From Luedemannella flava (GTDB taxonomy: Bacteria > Actinomycetota > Actinomycetes > Mycobacteriales > Micromonosporaceae), in assembly GCF_039528515.1 (NCBI RefSeq), contig NZ_BAAALT010000013.1, positions 32,226 through 96,225 of the forward strand: a stretch of DNA of 64,000 bases. The letters run 5' to 3'. The notes below the pieces were generated by a model. It had not been told where the DNA came from and searched no databases. It was given only the letters and a program-made list of their open reading frames with translations. Shown here in pieces: positions 39,631 through 49,400 of the stretch (positions are counted from its first letter, which is position 1; each line of letters starts with the position of its first letter). A program made the translations under genes and the position numbers.

Positions 39631-39656
39631 GGTGAAACCGGAGCTTCCGGCTCACC
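39631..39656. terminator. Terminator hairpin after the second Stealth gene
   Basis: GGTGAAACCGGA and TCCGGCTCACC form an imperfect stem around a GCT loop, about 37 bases downstream of the Stealth stop (39693) on the minus strand. Confidence 0.5.
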
Positions 39657-39692
39657 ATGCGGGCGACCGGCGCCGCCTGCCTGATCCTGGCA

Positions 39693-41492
39693 TCATCGGG
39701 CGTCCCCGTCGGGCAGTTCCCAGGGCGCGGGCACGGGGTAGTAGGCGGACAGGAACTCGTGCAGCACCTTGCTCTGGCGCGCCATCTCTTCGGGCGTGCT
39801 GTCCGTGTCGTTGAGGCAGTACACGTCGTAGTTGCGCTTCGCGAGGGCGAGCCGGAGCAGGCCGGGCGTGTCCGGCGCGGCCAGGTCCACGTACATGTAG
39901 ATGATGTTGTCGATGGCCGCCCGGTTCGTCAGGTACGCGTAGTACTGGTAGAGCGACGAGGTGAGTGACACGTCCCCGGGATGGCGGAACTGGTGCTGTG
40001 CGGTGGCCGTGATCTCCGCGGGATAGCGGCCCTCGAGCTCCAGGAGCACGTCGCGACGCAGCGCGTGTGGGACGTGCTTCATCTTGAACGTCAACTGGCG
40101 GTCGAAGGCGTCGCTGATGAGCCGGCGGTTGTTCTTGCCCGCGGCCGTCGACGGGATGTCGGCGCTGATGTCGATCTGCGCGGGGTCGACCTTGGCCCGC
40201 GAGGGGAACATCTTGGACAGGCCGTTGCCCTGGAAGAAGGTCTGCGGCACGAGCGGACGGCCGAGCATGACGTCGTCGTTGAAGTAGAGGAAGTGCTCGG
40301 ACAGGCCGGGGATGTGGTGCAGCCGGGTCTCGATGGCGTGCGAGTTGAACGTCGGCAGCTGGCCGGCGTCGCCGAAGATCTCCCGGTGGCTCACCACGGT
40401 GACGTGCGGGCTCGTGGTGTCCAGCCACGCCGGCACCTGATCGTCCGTGACCAGGTAGATGTGGCGCACCCACGGCGCGAAGTTGAACAGCGAACGCATG
40501 GAGTAGCGCAGCTCGTCGCGGCTGACGAAGCGGGACTCGTTCGCCGACTGGTCGTTGAGGTCGTCGGTGACCTGGCCGCGCGCGGCGTCGCGGCGCCGGC
40601 GCCAGGCGGGATCGGACCCGTCCACCCAGGTGTAGACCACGTCGATCGGGAACGTGATGTCGTCGACGAGCTGGCCCAGCATCTCGGGCCGCGTGGGGTA
40701 GTCGAGCAAACCGGGCGTGTCGTCGGTGACCAGCCGGCTGAACGCCGACTCGCGGACGACGACGGTCGGGCCGTCCGCCGCCACGACGTCGGCGGCCCGG
40801 TTCGGCCGGGGCGCCTCCAGCCGGCCGTCGACGGGACGCCAGAACTCGATGTCGCAGCCCGCGGCATCGCCCACCACGAGCGAACCGGTCGGGTCGGTGA
40901 AGTAGTGGACGAGGCGGACGGTCTCGGCCTTGGCCAGGCGGCCCGCGGCGCGGTCGCCCGGGCGCAGCGGGTTCAGGCGACGGTCGAAGACCTGACCGAG
41001 GAAGCCCGGCTCGCGGCGGCAGTGCTCGGTGAGGGCCGCCAGCACGGCTGGCCGGTGTTTCCTGGACACGGCGACGGCGCTGGTCAGATCGTGGAAGCCG
41101 CGCACGCAGAAGAACGGGATGCCCGCTTCGGTGAGCATGTCCATGACCTCGCGCAGGACCTCGCGGCGGGCGGACAGCGGCGTCAGGTCGGCCCGGACAC
41201 GGGCGGCGACGACACCCTCCGGCGAATGCACCAGCGCGTGGTCGCCGTCGCGGATGGCGGACGCGTACCGCGCCTTGCCGGGCAGCTCGACGAGCCGGTC
41301 GGTGACCTTGGTGAGCGGGCCGGCGACGGTGAGCCGGCGCGCCACGTACGACCGGGTCTCCGGCGACAGCCGGGCGCGGATCGCGGTCCGCAGGCGCAGC
41401 GGCACCGTGGCGGAGTAGAGGCGCAGCGCCCGCGAACGGGCGGCCGGGCGCAGCACGGTCGAGCGGGCGTTGGGCTGAGGGGTAGCGGACAC
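39693..41492 (-). CDS. Stealth family sugar-phosphate transferase
   Basis: 599 residues. The first 280 residues are a basic helical start and a mixed region shared with other Stealth proteins (GIPFFCVRGFHDLTSAVAVS, AAGCDIEFWRPVDGRLE). CR1 is FPIDVVYTWVDGSDPAWRRR (about 281-300), CR2 RDELRYSMRSLFNFAPWVRH, CR3 LPTFNSHAIETRLHHIPGLS and FLYFNDDVMLGRPL (about 375-409), CR4 YCLNDTDST. It shares blocks with the C-terminal half of the neighbouring fusion protein, so the two are paralogues. GTG 41492 has no ribosome site of its own and follows a small ORF by two bases. Confidence 0.9.
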   Translation of the reverse strand: MSATPQPNARSTVLRPAARSRALRLYSATVPLRLRTAIRARLSPETRSYVARRLTVAGPLTKVTDRLVELPGKARYASAIRDGDHALVHSPEGVVAARVRADLTPLSARREVLREVMDMLTEAGIPFFCVRGFHDLTSAVAVSRKHRPAVLAALTEHCRREPGFLGQVFDRRLNPLRPGDRAAGRLAKAETVRLVHYFTDPTGSLVVGDAAGCDIEFWRPVDGRLEAPRPNRAADVVAADGPTVVVRESAFSRLVTDDTPGLLDYPTRPEMLGQLVDDITFPIDVVYTWVDGSDPAWRRRRDAARGQVTDDLNDQSANESRFVSRDELRYSMRSLFNFAPWVRHIYLVTDDQVPAWLDTTSPHVTVVSHREIFGDAGQLPTFNSHAIETRLHHIPGLSEHFLYFNDDVMLGRPLVPQTFFQGNGLSKMFPSRAKVDPAQIDISADIPSTAAGKNNRRLISDAFDRQLTFKMKHVPHALRRDVLLELEGRYPAEITATAQHQFRHPGDVSLTSSLYQYYAYLTNRAAIDNIIYMYVDLAAPDTPGLLRLALAKRNYDVYCLNDTDSTPEEMARQSKVLHEFLSAYYPVPAPWELPDGDAR

Positions 41493-41494
41493 GG

Positions 41495-41575
41495 CTAGCG
41501 CTCGCGACGGTGGGTCAGGCCGTCGCCGCACAGCGCGGCGCCGCCCAGGCAGTCGACTGATGCTCCGGTCCTCAT
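41495..41575 (-). CDS. Small ORF (26 codons) directly upstream of the second Stealth gene
   Basis: ATG 41575 is preceded by TGGAGGG at a good distance (seven bases). The 26-residue product begins MRTGASVDCLGG, has two Cys seven residues apart, and ends in basic THRRER. Most codons end in G or C (about 21 of 25), as in real genes here. The TAG lies two bases before the Stealth GTG, which lacks a ribosome site, so the small ORF probably drives its translation. It could be a leader peptide or a genuine short product. I do not recognise it. Confidence 0.5.
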   Translation of the reverse strand: MRTGASVDCLGGAALCGDGLTHRRER

Positions 41576-41799
41576 CGGACGCCCTCCACGGCAGGTGCAC
41601 AGGAATGCCGGCCGCGTGCCACCATTGCGGGTGGGCGGCCAGCCGGTTTCCCGCTCGCAATGCGAACAAGTGACGGCGAGTTTAACTGCCGGTAAAACGG
41701 CTCTTCAAGGGGCGCAAAAGCGATGGATCCGCCCTTCTGGGGAGCGATCATGCGAACGCCGACAGAGATATTGGGCACCCAGCGAACGTGTAGGTGATC
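41576..41799. other. Divergent promoter region between Stealth and MDR genes
   Basis: This part of the 307-base gap has no further ORF that I can support. It is AT-richer than its surroundings (around 41680-41720 and 41760-41800) and must hold the promoters of both divergent units. I could not identify clear -35/-10 pairs. Confidence 0.4.
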
Positions 41800-42753
41800 A
41801 TGCAGGCGGTATTCGCAGAAACGACAGATGCTGACAATTCGCTCGCCGGGTTGGTTATCGGGGAGCGCCCCGAGCCGGCCCCCGCGGACGCCGGCTGGAC
41901 CGTCGTCGACGTGCGGTTCAGTGCCCTGAACCACCACGACCTGTGGTCGCTGCGCGGGGTCGGGCTGCCCGCCGACCGGCTCCCCATGATCCTCGGCTGC
42001 GACGCCGTGGGGGCCGCCCCCGACGGCGCCCCGGTGGTCATCTACCCCGTCGTGCCCGACCCCGCCGACCCCCGCGGGTTCTCCCTGCTGTCCGAGCGTC
42101 ACCAGGGCACCCTTGCCGAGCGGGTCGCCGTCCCCGAGGCGTGCCTCGTGCCCCTGCCGGCTGGCGTGGACGCCGCCGCGGCGGCCTGCCTACCGACCGC
42201 GTGGCTCACGGCGTACCACATGCTGGTCTCCCGCGGCCGCATCGCGGACGCGGAGGCGGTCCTGGTGCAGGGCGCGGGCGGCGGGGTCGCCACCGCCGCC
42301 GTCGTGCTCGGCGTCGCGCTGGGCAAGCGGGTGTACGCGACCAGCCGCGACCCGGGCAAGCGCGAGCGCGCCGCCGAACTGGGGGCGACGGCCGTCGAGC
42401 CCGGCGCCCGTCTGCCCGAACGCGTCGGCGTGGTGATCGAGACGGTCGGCGCGGCGACGCTGGACCACTCCCTCAAGTGCGCCGCGCCGGGCGCCCGCGT
42501 CGTCGTGTCCGGATCGACCTCCGGCCACCTCGCGACCATCGACCTGCGCCGGGTCTTCGCGATGCAGCTGGAGCTGCTCGGCGCGTCGATGGGCACCCGC
42601 GACGAGCTCGCCGAGCTGCTGGCGCTGTGCGCCGAGGGCCGGGTCCGCCCGGTGATCGACTCGGTCTACCCGTTCCGCGAGGCGCGGTCGGCGTTCGAGC
42701 GGCTGAACTCGGGTGCGGTGTTCGGGAAGGTCGTCCTCGACCACTCGGCCTGA
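41800..42753 (+). CDS. Medium-chain dehydrogenase/reductase (quinone oxidoreductase-like)
   Basis: 317 residues. The N-terminal GroES-like domain has VVDVRFSALNHHDLWSLRGV (about 31-50) and PMILGCDAVG. The Rossmann domain shows AVLVQGAGGGVATAAVVLGV (about 156-175) and RVVVSGSTSGHLATIDLRRV. The zinc-binding Cys set of alcohol dehydrogenases is missing, so a zinc-independent NADPH-dependent reductase of the QOR type is likely. The substrate is unknown. ATG 41800 has TAGGTG upstream; ATG 41794 is a weaker choice. Confidence 0.88.
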   Translation: MQAVFAETTDADNSLAGLVIGERPEPAPADAGWTVVDVRFSALNHHDLWSLRGVGLPADRLPMILGCDAVGAAPDGAPVVIYPVVPDPADPRGFSLLSERHQGTLAERVAVPEACLVPLPAGVDAAAAACLPTAWLTAYHMLVSRGRIADAEAVLVQGAGGGVATAAVVLGVALGKRVYATSRDPGKRERAAELGATAVEPGARLPERVGVVIETVGAATLDHSLKCAAPGARVVVSGSTSGHLATIDLRRVFAMQLELLGASMGTRDELAELLALCAEGRVRPVIDSVYPFREARSAFERLNSGAVFGKVVLDHSA

Positions 42754-42909
42754 TCCCCGCCCGACCTGGCGCGACCCCTCGCCCTCGTGGCCGGGCCCCC
42801 CGGCCGGGCGCGGCTGGCCGTCGCATCCGCGGCCGGCTGGGCGCGAGTAAACCTTTCGACAGGTGCGTGGAACTTACGCGCCGCTAGTCCGGTTCCGGCC
42901 GGTGCTGCC

Positions 42910-42951
42910 GCCTTAGGTTTGGAATGCCGCCCCGGATTCCCGACCTAAGGC
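42910..42951. repeat. Palindrome, related to the one at 12707-12766
   Basis: GCCTTAGGTTTGGAAT (42910-42925) and ATTCCCGACCTAAGGC (42936-42951) pair at 14 of 16 positions around a 10-base loop. The TAGGT-TGGAATGCCG portion and the following GGCGCCATAA also occur in the palindrome at 12707-12766. It lies between the convergent MDR and ackA genes. Confidence 0.7.
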
Positions 42952-42998
42952 GCCATAACCCGAAATCCCGTCCGGCCGGAGCGGCCGTGGGCGGGTCG

Positions 42999-44111
42999 TC
43001 AGGTGGTGGCGAGGACCGTGCGGGTCTGGGTGGCGATCTCGAGTTCCTCGTCGGTGGGGATCACGCAGACCGCGACCCGGGCGCCGTCGGGGGAGATGAC
43101 GCGCTCGCCCCCCCGGGCCGCGTTGCGGTCGGGGTCGACCGCGATGCCGAACGGGTCGAGCCCGGCGAGGCACGCCTCGCGCACCGGCGCCGAGTTCTCG
43201 CCGACGCCCGCCGTGAAGGTCACCGCGTCCACCCGGCCGAGCAGGGCGGCGTACGCGCCGACGTAGCCCTTGACGCGCTGGCAGTAGACGTCGAATGCCA
43301 GGGTCGCGGCCTCGTCGCCGGCGTCGCGGCGGGCCTCGATCTCGCGCATGTCGTTGTCGCCGGCCAGGCCCATCAGGCCGCTGCGCCGGTTGAGCAGGTC
43401 GTCGATCTCGTCGACGCCGAGCCCGCCGACCCGGCGCAGGTGGAAGATGATCGTCGGGTCGATGTCGCCGCTGCGGGTGCCCATGACGAGGCCCTCCAGC
43501 GGGGACATGCCCATCGAGGTGATGAGGCTGTGCCCGCCGGCCACCGCGCACGCGCTGGCCCCGTTGCCCAGGTGCAGCGTGATCACGTTGGTGTGCTCGA
43601 CCGGCCGGTCGAGCAGCGCGGCGGTCCGCCGCGACACGTACGCGTGGGACGTGCCGTGAAAGCCGTACCGCTGGATGCCCCACTTGCCGGCCACCGAGGT
43701 GTCGATCGCGTACGCCCGGGCCCAGGCCGGCATCGTCCGGTGGAACGCCGTGTCGAAGATCGCGACCTGCGGCACGCCGGGCAGCAGCCTGCGGGCGACC
43801 TCGATGCCGGTGAGGTTGGCCGGGTTGTGCAGCGGCGCGAGCGGCACCAGGTCGCGGACCGCCGCGAACACCTCGTCGGTGACGAGGGTCGGCGCGCTGA
43901 ACCTGTCGCCGCCGTGGACGACCCGGTGACCGACGGCGGCCAGGCCCGACAGGTCAGCCGCGGACATGATCTCGGACAGCGCGGCGTCGTGGTCGGCCGG
44001 GCCGCCCGTGCCGACGCGCTCGACCAGGCCCTTGCCGACCGTGTCGGGGCCGTCGAACAGCCGCCACTTCACCGACGAGGAACCGCAGTTGAGCACCAGG
44101 ATGCGCGACAT
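42999..44111 (-). CDS. ackA: Acetate kinase
   Basis: 370 residues. ASKHA-fold motifs: RILVLNCGSSSVKWRLFDG at the start, AVGHRVVHGGDRFSAPTLV (about 61-79), FDTAFHRTMPAWARAYAID (about 119-137), GFHGTSHAYVSRR and THLGNGAS-type HLGNGASACAVAGG. The end ISPDGARVAVCVIPTDEELE is typical. It interconverts acetate/ATP and acetyl phosphate/ADP. It follows pta by 3 bases, forming the usual operon. The protein is slightly shorter than the common 400 residues. Confidence 0.97.
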   Translation of the reverse strand: MSRILVLNCGSSSVKWRLFDGPDTVGKGLVERVGTGGPADHDAALSEIMSAADLSGLAAVGHRVVHGGDRFSAPTLVTDEVFAAVRDLVPLAPLHNPANLTGIEVARRLLPGVPQVAIFDTAFHRTMPAWARAYAIDTSVAGKWGIQRYGFHGTSHAYVSRRTAALLDRPVEHTNVITLHLGNGASACAVAGGHSLITSMGMSPLEGLVMGTRSGDIDPTIIFHLRRVGGLGVDEIDDLLNRRSGLMGLAGDNDMREIEARRDAGDEAATLAFDVYCQRVKGYVGAYAALLGRVDAVTFTAGVGENSAPVREACLAGLDPFGIAVDPDRNAARGGERVISPDGARVAVCVIPTDEELEIATQTRTVLATT

Positions 44112-44114
44112 GCC

Positions 44115-46178
44115 TCAGCCCTGCGCCTGGATCGCGGTGATCGCGATCGTGTTGATGATGTCGGGCACGGTCGCGCCCCGGGACAGGTCGTTGACGGGCT
44201 TGCGCAGGCCCTGCAGCACCGGCCCGACGGCCACCGCGCCGGCCGACCGCTGCACCGCCTTGTACGTGTTGTTGCCCGTGTTCAGGTCCGGGAAGATCAG
44301 CACCGTCGCCTGTCCCGCGACCGGGGAGCCCGGCAGCTTCGTGGCCGCCACGGCCGGGTCGACCGCCGCGTCGTACTGGATGGGGCCCTCCACCAGCAGC
44401 TCCGGCGCGCGTTCCCGGATGAGCTTCGTCGCCGCGACCACCTTGTCGACATCGGCGCCGTGCCCGGAGGTGCCCGTCGAGTACGACAGCATGGCCACCT
44501 TCGGCTCGACCATGAACCGGGCCGCCGTCTGCGCGGACGACAGCGCGATGTCGGCGAGCTGCTCGGCCGTCGGGTCCGGGTTGATCGCGCAGTCGCCGTA
44601 GACCAGCACGTGGTCGGCGAGGCACATGAAGAACACCGACGACGAGACGCTCAGGCCCGGCACCACCTTGATGATCTCGAAGGCGGGTCGGATCGTGTCG
44701 GCCGTCGGGTGGGTCGCCCCGGACACCATGGCGTCCGCGCGGCCGGTGTGCACCATGAGCGTGCCGAAGTAGTTCACGTCGCTGACCGTGTCGTGCGCCG
44801 CGTCGAGGGTGACGCCCCGGTGGGCGCGCAGCTTGGCGTACTCGGCGGCGAACTCGTCGCGCCACGACGACGTCGCCGGGTCCACCAGCTCGGCGGCGGT
44901 GACGTCCAGGCCCAGCTCCCGGGCGCGGCGGGTGATCTCCTCGGGCGGCCCGAGCAGGGTCAGGCGGGCCACGCCCCGGCGCAGCACCACCTCGGCGGCG
45001 CGCAGGATCCGGTCCTCGGTGCCCTCGGGGAGCACGACGTGGCGCGGGTCGCGGCGGGCGCGCTCGATCAGGGCGTACTCGAACATGAGGGGGGTGACCC
45101 GGGCGGAGCGGGCCACGTCCAGGCGGCGCGACAGCTCGCGGGTGTCGACGTGGGACTCGAACAGGCCGAGCGCGGCCTCGATCTTGCGGGGCGTGTGGGC
45201 CGACAGCTGGCCGCGCAGGTTGTCCAGGGCCGCCACGGTGGTGAAGCTGTCGTGCTCCACGGAGAGCACGGGCAGGTCGGTGCGCAGCCGGCCGACCACG
45301 TCGAGCACCCGCTGGTCGGGCGTCTCGCCCAGGGTCAGCACCACGCCGGCGACCGAGACCGAGCCCGACGCGTGCGCCGCGAACGTCGCGGTGACCAGGT
45401 CGTCCCGGTCGCCCGGGGTGATCACCACGCCGCCGTCCGCGAGGTGGCTCAGGAACACCGGTACGTGCGCGGCGCCCACGATGAACCGCAGCGCGTCGCG
45501 GGAGTACGCCGCGTCGTCGCCGAGCAGGCGGCGGGCGCCCAGCGCGTCGGCCACCTCGGCGACCGTGGGCGCCGAGATCGCCGCGTTGGCCGGCAGGACG
45601 TACACCGGCACGGGCAGCGGCGCCTCCTCCAGGATCGCGAAGCGGTCCCGCGGGATGGTGCGGTTCGCGATCATCGCGACGACCGTCGTGCCCAGCTCAC
45701 CCAGCGAGTGGTACGCGCTGCGCACGGCGCCCGCGACCGCCTCGGCGGTGCGGTTGCACCCGTCGACGATGCCGATCACGACGGCCTCGAACTCGTTGGC
45801 CAGCCGGGCGTTCATGGCCAGCTCCTCGGGCAGGCCCGGATCGTCGGGGCCCACGCCGAAGTCGGACCCCACCACGATCACGGCGTCCGCGTCGTCGGTC
45901 ACCGCGTGGTAGCGGTCGATGATGCGGCCCAGGATCTGGTCCGGCTGCCCCTGGCTGTGCAGGGCCGCCGCCTCGGCGTACGTCAGGCCGTAGCCGGCGT
46001 CCGTGAGCTGGTAACGGTCGCGCAGCAGCGCCACGATCGGGTCGTCGGCGCCGCCGACCACCGGCCGGAACACCGCCAGCCGGCGCACCCGCCGCGAGAG
46101 CAGCTCGGCGACGCCGAGCGCCACGGTCGACTTCCCACCGCCGGGCTCCAGCCCGGTCAGGTACACGCTGCGTGCCAC
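44115..46178 (-). CDS. pta: Phosphate acetyltransferase (long form with P-loop and DRTGG domains)
   Basis: 687 residues. N-terminal BioD-like P-loop domain (VYLTGLEPGGGKSTVALGVA, about 5-24), then a DRTGG-type middle domain (about 215-330), then the catalytic phosphotransacetylase domain with VVLPEGTEDRILRAAEVVLR (about 377-396), GATHPTADTIRPAFEIIKVV and FPDLNTGNNTYKAVQRSAGA near the end. It converts acetyl-CoA and phosphate to acetyl phosphate. Cotranscribed with ackA for acetate overflow or uptake. Confidence 0.96.
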   Translation of the reverse strand: MARSVYLTGLEPGGGKSTVALGVAELLSRRVRRLAVFRPVVGGADDPIVALLRDRYQLTDAGYGLTYAEAAALHSQGQPDQILGRIIDRYHAVTDDADAVIVVGSDFGVGPDDPGLPEELAMNARLANEFEAVVIGIVDGCNRTAEAVAGAVRSAYHSLGELGTTVVAMIANRTIPRDRFAILEEAPLPVPVYVLPANAAISAPTVAEVADALGARRLLGDDAAYSRDALRFIVGAAHVPVFLSHLADGGVVITPGDRDDLVTATFAAHASGSVSVAGVVLTLGETPDQRVLDVVGRLRTDLPVLSVEHDSFTTVAALDNLRGQLSAHTPRKIEAALGLFESHVDTRELSRRLDVARSARVTPLMFEYALIERARRDPRHVVLPEGTEDRILRAAEVVLRRGVARLTLLGPPEEITRRARELGLDVTAAELVDPATSSWRDEFAAEYAKLRAHRGVTLDAAHDTVSDVNYFGTLMVHTGRADAMVSGATHPTADTIRPAFEIIKVVPGLSVSSSVFFMCLADHVLVYGDCAINPDPTAEQLADIALSSAQTAARFMVEPKVAMLSYSTGTSGHGADVDKVVAATKLIRERAPELLVEGPIQYDAAVDPAVAATKLPGSPVAGQATVLIFPDLNTGNNTYKAVQRSAGAVAVGPVLQGLRKPVNDLSRGATVPDIINTIAITAIQAQG

Positions 46179-46246
46179 CGCGGCCCTCCTCGAAGATCCC
46201 TTTACCAGGCTACGGTCGGCCAGTTTCGACGGCGTTGATAAGGGCT

Positions 46247-46426
46247 TTAGTCCTCATCCTCGTCATCAAGCCTGGCCAGCCAGGTCGCCAGCCGTTCGAT
46301 GGGGGTCTCGAACTCCGGGTTGAGGTCGACAAAATCGCGCAGACGCTCGGCCAGCCATTCGAGGCTGACCTCCTCGTCCCCGCGACGGGACGCAAGCTCC
46401 TCGATGCCCCGGTCGGTGAAGTACAT
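46247..46426 (-). CDS. DUF6104 family small protein
   Basis: 59 residues, MYFTDRGIEELASRRGDEEV at the start and an acidic end RLDDEDED. This very conserved small acidic protein is common in actinobacteria; its function is unknown. ATG 46426 has GGAG six bases upstream; an ATG further upstream would run through the kgd terminator hairpin and is less likely. The gene lies downstream of kgd on the same strand. Confidence 0.85.
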   Translation of the reverse strand: MYFTDRGIEELASRRGDEEVSLEWLAERLRDFVDLNPEFETPIERLATWLARLDDEDED

Positions 46427-46447
46427 GTGCTGCTCCACTTTCATGGT

Positions 46448-46486
46448 GTGGCGAAAAGGGGTCGCTATGTGGTCCCTTTTCGCCAC
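46448..46486 (-). terminator. Terminator hairpin after kgd
   Basis: GTGGCGAAAAGGG (46448-46460) and CCCTTTTCGCCAC (46474-46486) are a perfect 13-bp stem with a 13-base loop, 11 bases after the kgd stop. It separates kgd from the DUF6104 gene. Confidence 0.85.
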
Positions 46487-46496
46487 GGGTCCAAGA

Positions 46497-49400
46497 TTAA
46501 GAACGGGGGAGGGCGGCCTCGATGAGCGCGGCCTGCTCGGCGTCGTGGGTCTTGGCCGAGCCGCCGGCGGGGGCCGCGGCCGCGGGCCGGGAGACGCGAC
46601 GCAGCGGGATGCCGTCGAGGTGCTCGAGCAGGTTGAGCGCGATGAACGACCAGGCGCCCTGGTTCGCCGGCTCCTCCTGGACCCAGACCAGGTCCTTGGC
46701 GTTCCCGTACCGGCCCAGCACCGTCCGGATCTCGTCGACCGGCAGCGGGGCGAGCTGCTCCATGCGGACGATCGCCGTGTCCGTGATGCCGCGCTCGGCG
46801 CGCGCCTGCAGCAGGTCGTAGAAGACCTTGCCGGAACACAGGATCACCCGCGTGATCGCCGACGGGTTCGGGGTGAAGTCGCCGAAGCCCGGGTCGTCCA
46901 ACACCGGTTGGAACCCGCCCGTGGTGAAGTCCGCGACCGGGGACACGCACAGCCGGTGCCGCAGCAGCGACTTGGGCGTGAACACGACCAGCGGCTTCTT
47001 CTTCGGCGACAGCGCCTGGCGGCGCAGCAGGTGGAAGTGGTTGGCCGGGGTGGTCGGGATCGCGACCCGCATGTTGTCGTCGGCGCACAGCTGCAGGTAG
47101 CGCTCAGGCCGGCCGGACGTGTGGTCGGGGCCCTGACCCTCGTGGCCGTGCGGCAGCAGCAACACGACGGAGGAGCGCTGGCCCCACTTGGCCTCGCCCG
47201 AGGAGATGAACTCGTCCACGATGGACTGCGCGCCGTTGGCGAAGTCGCCGAACTGCGCCTCCCACAGCACGAGCGCGTCGACGTTCTCCACGGAGTACCC
47301 GTACTCGAAGCCGAGGACGGCGAACTCGCTCAGCAGCGAGTCGTGCACGAAGAACCGGCCGCCGCCCTGCTCCGCGAGCGTCTTCAGCGGCAGGTAGTCG
47401 TCGCCGGTCTGCGCGTCCACGACGGAGGCATGGCGCTGCACGAACGTGCCGCGCCGCGAGTCCTGACCGGACAGGCGGACGGTCGCGCCCTTGCTGACCA
47501 GCGAACCGAACGCCAGGATCTCGCCGAAACCCCAGTCGATGTCGCCCTCGACGGCCATCTTGGCGCGGCGCTGCAGCAGCTGCATGACCCGCTTGTGCGG
47601 GGTGAAGCCCTCGGGCAGCTCCAGGTGCGCCTGGCCGATGCGGGCGATCTCCTCGGCGGGGACGCCGGTGTCGACGACCGGCTCCGGCTCGGCGACCGCG
47701 CCGCGCACCGCGCGGGCCGCGCCCGTGGTCGCGGCGTCGCGGGTGGCCTTGAAGACCTTCTCCAGCTCGCTCTGGAAGTCGCGCAGCGACACCTCGGCCT
47801 CGTCGAGCGAGATGTCGCCCCGCCCGATCAGCTCCTCGGTGTAGATCTTGCGGACCGAGCGCTTGGTGTCGATGATCTGGTACATCAGCGGGTTGGTCAT
47901 CGACGGGTCGTCGCCCTCGTTGTGACCGCGCCGGCGGTAGCAGAGCATGTCGATGACGACGTCCTTGTTGAACGCCTGGCGGTATTCGAACGCCAGCCGG
48001 GCGACCCGGACCACGGCCTCGGGGTCGTCGCCGTTCACGTGGAAGATGGGCGCCTGGATCATGCGCGCCACATCCGTCGAGTACATGGACGAGCGCGAGT
48101 ACTCCGGGGCCGTCGTGAAGCCGACCTGGTTGTTGACCACGACGTGCACGGTGCCGCCCGTGCGGTAGCCGCGCAGCTGGGACAGGTTCAGCGTCTCGGC
48201 CACCACGCCCTGGCCCGCGAAGGCCGCGTCGCCGTGCACCATGAGCGGCAGGACCGTGTAGCCCTCCAGCTTGAGGTCGATGCGGTCCTGCTTGGCCCGC
48301 ACGATGCCCTCCAGCACCGGGTCGACCGCCTCCAGGTGCGACGGGTTCGCCGTCAGTGACACCTTCGTCGAGTGCTCGCCGTCCGGGGTGGTGAACTTGC
48401 CGGACTGGCCGAGGTGGTACTTCACGTCGCCGGAGCCGTGCGCCGACTTCGGGTCCAGGTGGCCCTCGAACTCGGAGAACACCTTCTCGTACGGCTTGCC
48501 GACGATGTTGGTCAGCACGTTGAGCCGGCCCCGGTGGGCCATGCCGATGACGACCTCGTCCAGCCCCGACTCGGCGGCCGCCTGCAGGACCTCGTCCATG
48601 AGCGGGATCAGCGACTCGCCGCCCTCGAGGGAGAATCGCTTCTGCCCGACGTACTTCGTCTGTAGGAAGGTCTCGAACGCCTCGGCGCGGTTGAGCCGGT
48701 TGAGCACGTGCTTCTGCTCGTCGGTGGAGGGCTTGGCGTACTTTGTCTCGATGCGCTCCTGGATCCACCGGCGCTGCACCGGGTCCTGGATGTGCATGTA
48801 CTCCACGCCGACGCGGCGGCAGTACGAGTCGCGCAGGACGCCCAGCACCTCGCGCAGCTTCATCTTCTGCTTGCCGGCGAAGCCGCCGACCGGGAACACG
48901 CGGTCGAGGTCCCACAGGGTCAGCCCGTGCTGGATGACGTCCAGGTCGGGGTGGCGGCGGATCTCGAACTCCAGCGGGTTCGTGTCGGCCATCAGGTGGC
49001 CGCGCACGCGGTAGGCGTGGATGAGCTCCACGACCCGGGCCGCCTTGCCGATCTGCCCCTCGGTCGTGTGCGCCACGTCGCGCGTCCACCGCACCGGCTC
49101 GTACGGGATGCGCAGCGACATGAAGATCTCGTCGTAGAACCCGTGCTCGCCGAGCAGCAGCTCGTGGATGACCTTGAGGAACTCGCCGGACTGCGCGCCC
49201 TGGATGATCCGGTGGTCGTAGGTCGAGGTCAGGTTCATGACCTTGCTGACGGCGAAGTCGGCGAGCTGCTCGTCGCTCATGCCGGCGAACGGCGCCGGGT
49301 GCTCCATCGCGCCGACGCCCAGGATGGTGCCCTGGCCGGTCATCAGGCGCGGGATGGAGTGGACGGTGCCGATGCCGCCCGGGTTGGTCAGCGAGATCGT

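Noticed and set aside
42924..46238. 1104-codon open frame on the plus strand antisense to ackA and pta
   Set aside because: It mirrors the two real genes in another frame, is extremely rich in Arg/Val/Gly/Asp/Gln, and has no domain; such shadows are common in high-GC DNA.
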